From Lachnospiraceae bacterium UBA7086 (GTDB lineage Bacteria; Bacillota; Clostridia; Lachnospirales; Lachnospiraceae): 26,772 nt of DNA. This document shows positions 24,182 through 26,772 of this stretch, in pieces. A program made the translations under genes and the position numbers. Below the pieces are notes generated by a model. The model was not told the origin of the DNA and made no database searches. It saw only the letters and a list, made by a program, of their open reading frames with translations. Within the stretch, counting starts at the first letter, position 1. Every line of letters starts with the position of its first letter. The DNA lies in assembly GCA_002492525.1 (NCBI GenBank), contig DKZA01000006.1:1-26772 (forward strand), read 5' to 3'.

Positions 24182-25633
24182 ATGAGTACAGACAAATATG
24201 TAAGCCCTTTATCGGAGCGATATGCCAGTGAACAAATGCAGTATATTTTTTCTCCGGATATGAAATTCAGAACTTGGCGGAGACTTTGGATCGCCCTGGC
24301 GGAAACAGAGATGGAACTGGGACTTTGCCAGAACGGCCAGCCGGTGATTACGCAGGAACAGATTGATGAAATGAAAGCTCACGCAGAAGATATCAATTAT
24401 GATGTGGCCAGAGCCAGGGAAAAGGAAGTGCGCCATGATGTGATGAGTCATGTCTATGCCTACGGACAACAGTGTCCGAAGGCGGCGGGGATCATTCATC
24501 TGGGGGCCACGTCCTGTTATGTAGGAGATAACACGGATATTATTGTGATGACGCAGGCACTGAAGCTGGTAAAGAAAAAACTGGTGAATGTGATCGCGGA
24601 ACTGGCAAAGTTTGCAGACACCTATAAGGATCTTCCCACATTGGCCTTTACTCATTTTCAGCCGGCACAGCCTACTACGGTCGGTAAGCGTGCCACGCTC
24701 TGGGCACAGGAATTTTGCCTGGACCTGGAAGATCTGGATTATGTACTTTCGACTATGAAACTTTTAGGTTCCAAAGGAACCACGGGAACGCAGGCTTCTT
24801 TCCTGGAATTGTTTGACGGTGACCAGGAGACCATAGATAAGATCGATCCCATGATCGCAAAGAAGATGGGATTTGAAAAGTGTTATCCGGTGTCCGGACA
24901 GACCTATTCAAGAAAAGTAGATACCAGAGTCTGTAATGTCCTGGCGGGCATAGCGGCTTCCGCCCACAAAATGTCCAATGATATCCGGCTGCTGCAACAT
25001 CTGAAAGAAGTGGAGGAACCTTTCGAGAAGAGTCAGATCGGGTCTTCCGCCATGGCGTATAAGAGAAATCCCATGAGAAGTGAGCGTATTGCTTCTTTAT
25101 CACGGTTTGTGATGGTGGATGCACTGAATCCTGCAATTACTTCCGCGACGCAGTGGTTTGAGAGAACATTGGATGACTCTGCCAACAAAAGACTTTCCAT
25201 TCCGGAGGCTTTTCTGGCAGTGGACGGGATTCTGGATTTGTGCCTGAATGTGGTGGACGGTCTGGTAGTGTATGATAAAGTTATCACGAAGCGTCTGATG
25301 AGCGAACTTCCCTTTATGGCAACGGAAAATATCATGATGGATGCCGTTAAGATGGGCGGTAACAGGCAGGAACTGCATGAAAAGATCAGGGAACTGTCCA
25401 TGATTGCCGGGGCCCGTGTGAAACAGGAAGGCAAGGAGAACAATTTGCTGGAACTGATCGCTGAAGATCCTTCCTTTAATATGAGTGCCGAGGATCTTGA
25501 AAAGACCATGGATCCGTCCAGATATGTGGGGCGTGCGCCGCTGCAGGTGAAAAAGTTCCTGGAGGAGATTGTGGATCCGATCCTCAAGGAGAACAAGGAT
25601 CTTTTGGGAATAAAAGCACAGATTAACGTGTAG
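24182..25633 (+). CDS. purB: Adenylosuccinate lyase, eukaryote-like type
   Basis: A 483-aa enzyme that acts twice in purine synthesis, releasing fumarate from SAICAR and from adenylosuccinate. The fumarase-superfamily signature reads GSSAMAYKRNPMRSER, with the catalytic Ser at about 288. Long stretches (KAAGIIHLGATSCYVGDNTD, FTHFQPAQPTTVGKR, WFERTLDDSAN, LPFMATEN) align closely with what I recall of the human enzyme, which is also about 484 aa; B. subtilis PurB is about 431 aa. The Pro of SSAMPYKRNP is Ala here. AAAGGA lies 8 bases before ATG 24182; ATG 24179 is also possible, at 5 bases. The start lies 22 bases after the purF stop. Confidence 0.95.
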   Translation: MSTDKYVSPLSERYASEQMQYIFSPDMKFRTWRRLWIALAETEMELGLCQNGQPVITQEQIDEMKAHAEDINYDVARAREKEVRHDVMSHVYAYGQQCPKAAGIIHLGATSCYVGDNTDIIVMTQALKLVKKKLVNVIAELAKFADTYKDLPTLAFTHFQPAQPTTVGKRATLWAQEFCLDLEDLDYVLSTMKLLGSKGTTGTQASFLELFDGDQETIDKIDPMIAKKMGFEKCYPVSGQTYSRKVDTRVCNVLAGIAASAHKMSNDIRLLQHLKEVEEPFEKSQIGSSAMAYKRNPMRSERIASLSRFVMVDALNPAITSATQWFERTLDDSANKRLSIPEAFLAVDGILDLCLNVVDGLVVYDKVITKRLMSELPFMATENIMMDAVKMGGNRQELHEKIRELSMIAGARVKQEGKENNLLELIAEDPSFNMSAEDLEKTMDPSRYVGRAPLQVKKFLEEIVDPILKENKDLLGIKAQINV

Positions 25634-25659
25634 AATGTGAAATGAATATTGTAGATTTG

Positions 25660-25690
25660 ATACCCCGCTGTGGCAAGCGGGGTATATTAG
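25660..25690 (+). terminator. Terminator after purB
   Basis: ATACCCCGCT (25660-25669) and AGCGGGGTAT (25676-25685) form a perfect 10-bp stem with a 6-base loop, followed by a T-rich but interrupted tail. Confidence 0.75.
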
Positions 25691-25802
25691 TTAGTTTGGA
25701 CGAACTGCCGATATTTAATAGATGAAAAATCAATAAATAGAACTTGCGAACACAAGAGGAATGTGATAGATTAGAAAGAAACATAAAAGGCAAGGAAAAA
25801 GT

Positions 25803-26714
25803 ATGGAGACAGAACGGGATTTTGAAAAGACTGCCATGCGCGTATCGGTAGTCAGTATCGCAGCGAATTTTGTGTTGACCGTTTTTAAACTTGCGGCCGG
25901 TGTGATCGCGCACTCCGGTGCGATGATTTCCGATGCAATCCATTCGGCATCGGATGTATTCAGTACCATAGTAGTTATCATTGGAATCAGAATATCCAGA
26001 AGGGACTCCGACAAGGATCATCCTTACGGGCATGAGCGTCTGGAGTGTGTGGCGGCTATTGTGCTTGCTACGATTCTTGCCGCCACTGGTCTGGGAATCG
26101 GTGCTTCTGCGGGTAAGAAGATAGCAGGCGGTAATATAGATGCGTTGGCGGTGCCGGGAATACTGGCACTCGTGGCGGCTTTTGTATCTATTCTGGTCAA
26201 AGAGGCCATGTATCAGTACACCAGAATCAGCGCCAAACGGATTGATTCCAGTGCACTGATGGCGGATGCCTGGCATCATCGCTCCGATGCCCTTTCTTCT
26301 GTAGGCGCTTTGATCGGTATTGCCGGGGCAAGGCTTGGTTTTCCCATATTAGATCCGGTGGCAAGTGTGGTAATCTGCTTTTTCATAGAAAAGGCGGCAT
26401 ATGAGATCTTTATGGATGCAGTGGATAAGATGGTGGATAAGGCCTGTGATGAACAGACGGAGGAAGAATTGACAGACTGTGCTCTGTCCCAGGAAGGGGT
26501 TCTTGGCGTAGATCTTCTTCATACCCGTGTTTTTGGCAATAAAATTTATGTGGATATAGAAATCTGCGTGGACGGCAGTAAGACACTGCGATGTGCCCAT
26601 GGTATTGCGGAGAGTGTGCATGATTCCATTGAAAAGAATTTTCCGAAGGTGAAACATATCATGGTGCATGTGAATCCTTCAGATGCAGGTGAAAAGAGCG
26701 GAACGGACGGCTAG
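25803..26714 (+). CDS. Cation diffusion facilitator, zinc-type efflux transporter
   Basis: A 303-aa membrane protein with about six helices and a C-terminal cytosolic domain. In helix 2 the metal pair is H47 and D51 (DAIHSASD), and in helix 5 it is H158 and D162 (DAWHHRSD). HxxxD on both helices is typical of Zn2+-selective members and argues against the DxxxD Mn2+ type. The DHPYGHERLE segment after helix 2 is also characteristic. Such proteins exchange metal for protons and dimerise through the C-terminal domain (LLHTRVFGNKIYVDIEI). AAGGA lies about 6 bases before the ATG. It is separated from purB by a terminator. No clear promoter was found. Confidence 0.9.
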   Translation: METERDFEKTAMRVSVVSIAANFVLTVFKLAAGVIAHSGAMISDAIHSASDVFSTIVVIIGIRISRRDSDKDHPYGHERLECVAAIVLATILAATGLGIGASAGKKIAGGNIDALAVPGILALVAAFVSILVKEAMYQYTRISAKRIDSSALMADAWHHRSDALSSVGALIGIAGARLGFPILDPVASVVICFFIEKAAYEIFMDAVDKMVDKACDEQTEEELTDCALSQEGVLGVDLLHTRVFGNKIYVDIEICVDGSKTLRCAHGIAESVHDSIEKNFPKVKHIMVHVNPSDAGEKSGTDG

Positions 26715-26724
26715 ATATATCACC

Positions 26725-26750
26725 AGATATATTATATCTATATCTATATC
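26725..26750. repeat. AT-rich palindrome and TATATC triplet repeat
   Basis: A perfect 15-base palindrome, AGATATATTATATCT (26725-26739), overlaps three tandem TATATC units (26733-26750), directly after the CDF gene. It could be a weak 3' structure, but there is no T-tract. Confidence 0.5.
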
Positions 26751-26772
26751 GTGAATAGTAATCCGAGATTCC

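Noticed and set aside
25033..25596. Minus-strand ORF opposite purB
   Set aside because: purB is certain on the plus strand and this product shows no family features.

Overview
The window looks like chromosomal DNA from a Gram-positive anaerobe of the Clostridia, most likely Lachnospiraceae. The grounds are purine-rich Shine-Dalgarno sites before nearly every gene, extended -10 promoters (TGGTATAAT type), a HrcA/CIRCE-controlled htpG, a YtaF-type sporulation membrane protein, a SpoIID-like protein, and a gene block that I recall, without checking, from Lachnospiraceae genomes under the DUF5717/DUF5716 names. I see no rRNA, tRNA, phage, transposase or CRISPR array. No gene-free stretch exceeds 300 bases.

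Layout. 1-220: a two-hairpin repeat and a leader. 227-2953: a SERCA/PMCA-like P-type Ca2+ ATPase, whose 3' end overlaps a convergent ytaF/mntP-like gene (2906-3541, minus) by 48 bp. 3698-8595: an apparent operon of an MBL/beta-CASP nuclease-like protein, thyA, folA and a soluble hybrid histidine kinase with no sensor domain. 8685-9710: ilvE with its own promoter and terminator. 9849-11749: a PHP-domain phosphoesterase and a PrsA-like lipoprotein foldase. 11817-14074: perfect CIRCE, promoter and htpG, whose product carries an acidic tandem repeat. 14173-15438 (minus): a SpoIID-like/peptidoglycan-binding protein that converges on htpG across a strong hairpin.

15573-22648 is the least explained part. 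Four genes on one strand run from a promoter at 15485-15514. They encode a 1188-aa cytosolic protein with two predicted beta-sandwich domains and long helical repeats, a degenerate Hsp70/actin-fold protein, a TPR-like protein, and a coiled-coil protein with two membrane segments. I infer that they form one chaperone-like or scaffold-like, membrane-tethered assembly of unknown function. The second copy of the two-hairpin repeat lies inside this operon, directly before the ribosome binding site of the third gene.

22735-25633: purF and a eukaryote-like purB for purine synthesis, followed by a terminator. 25803-26714: a CDF-family zinc-type efflux transporter. Overall, housekeeping genes (nucleotide synthesis, metal and Ca2+ export, protein folding) flank the uncharacterised four-gene cassette.
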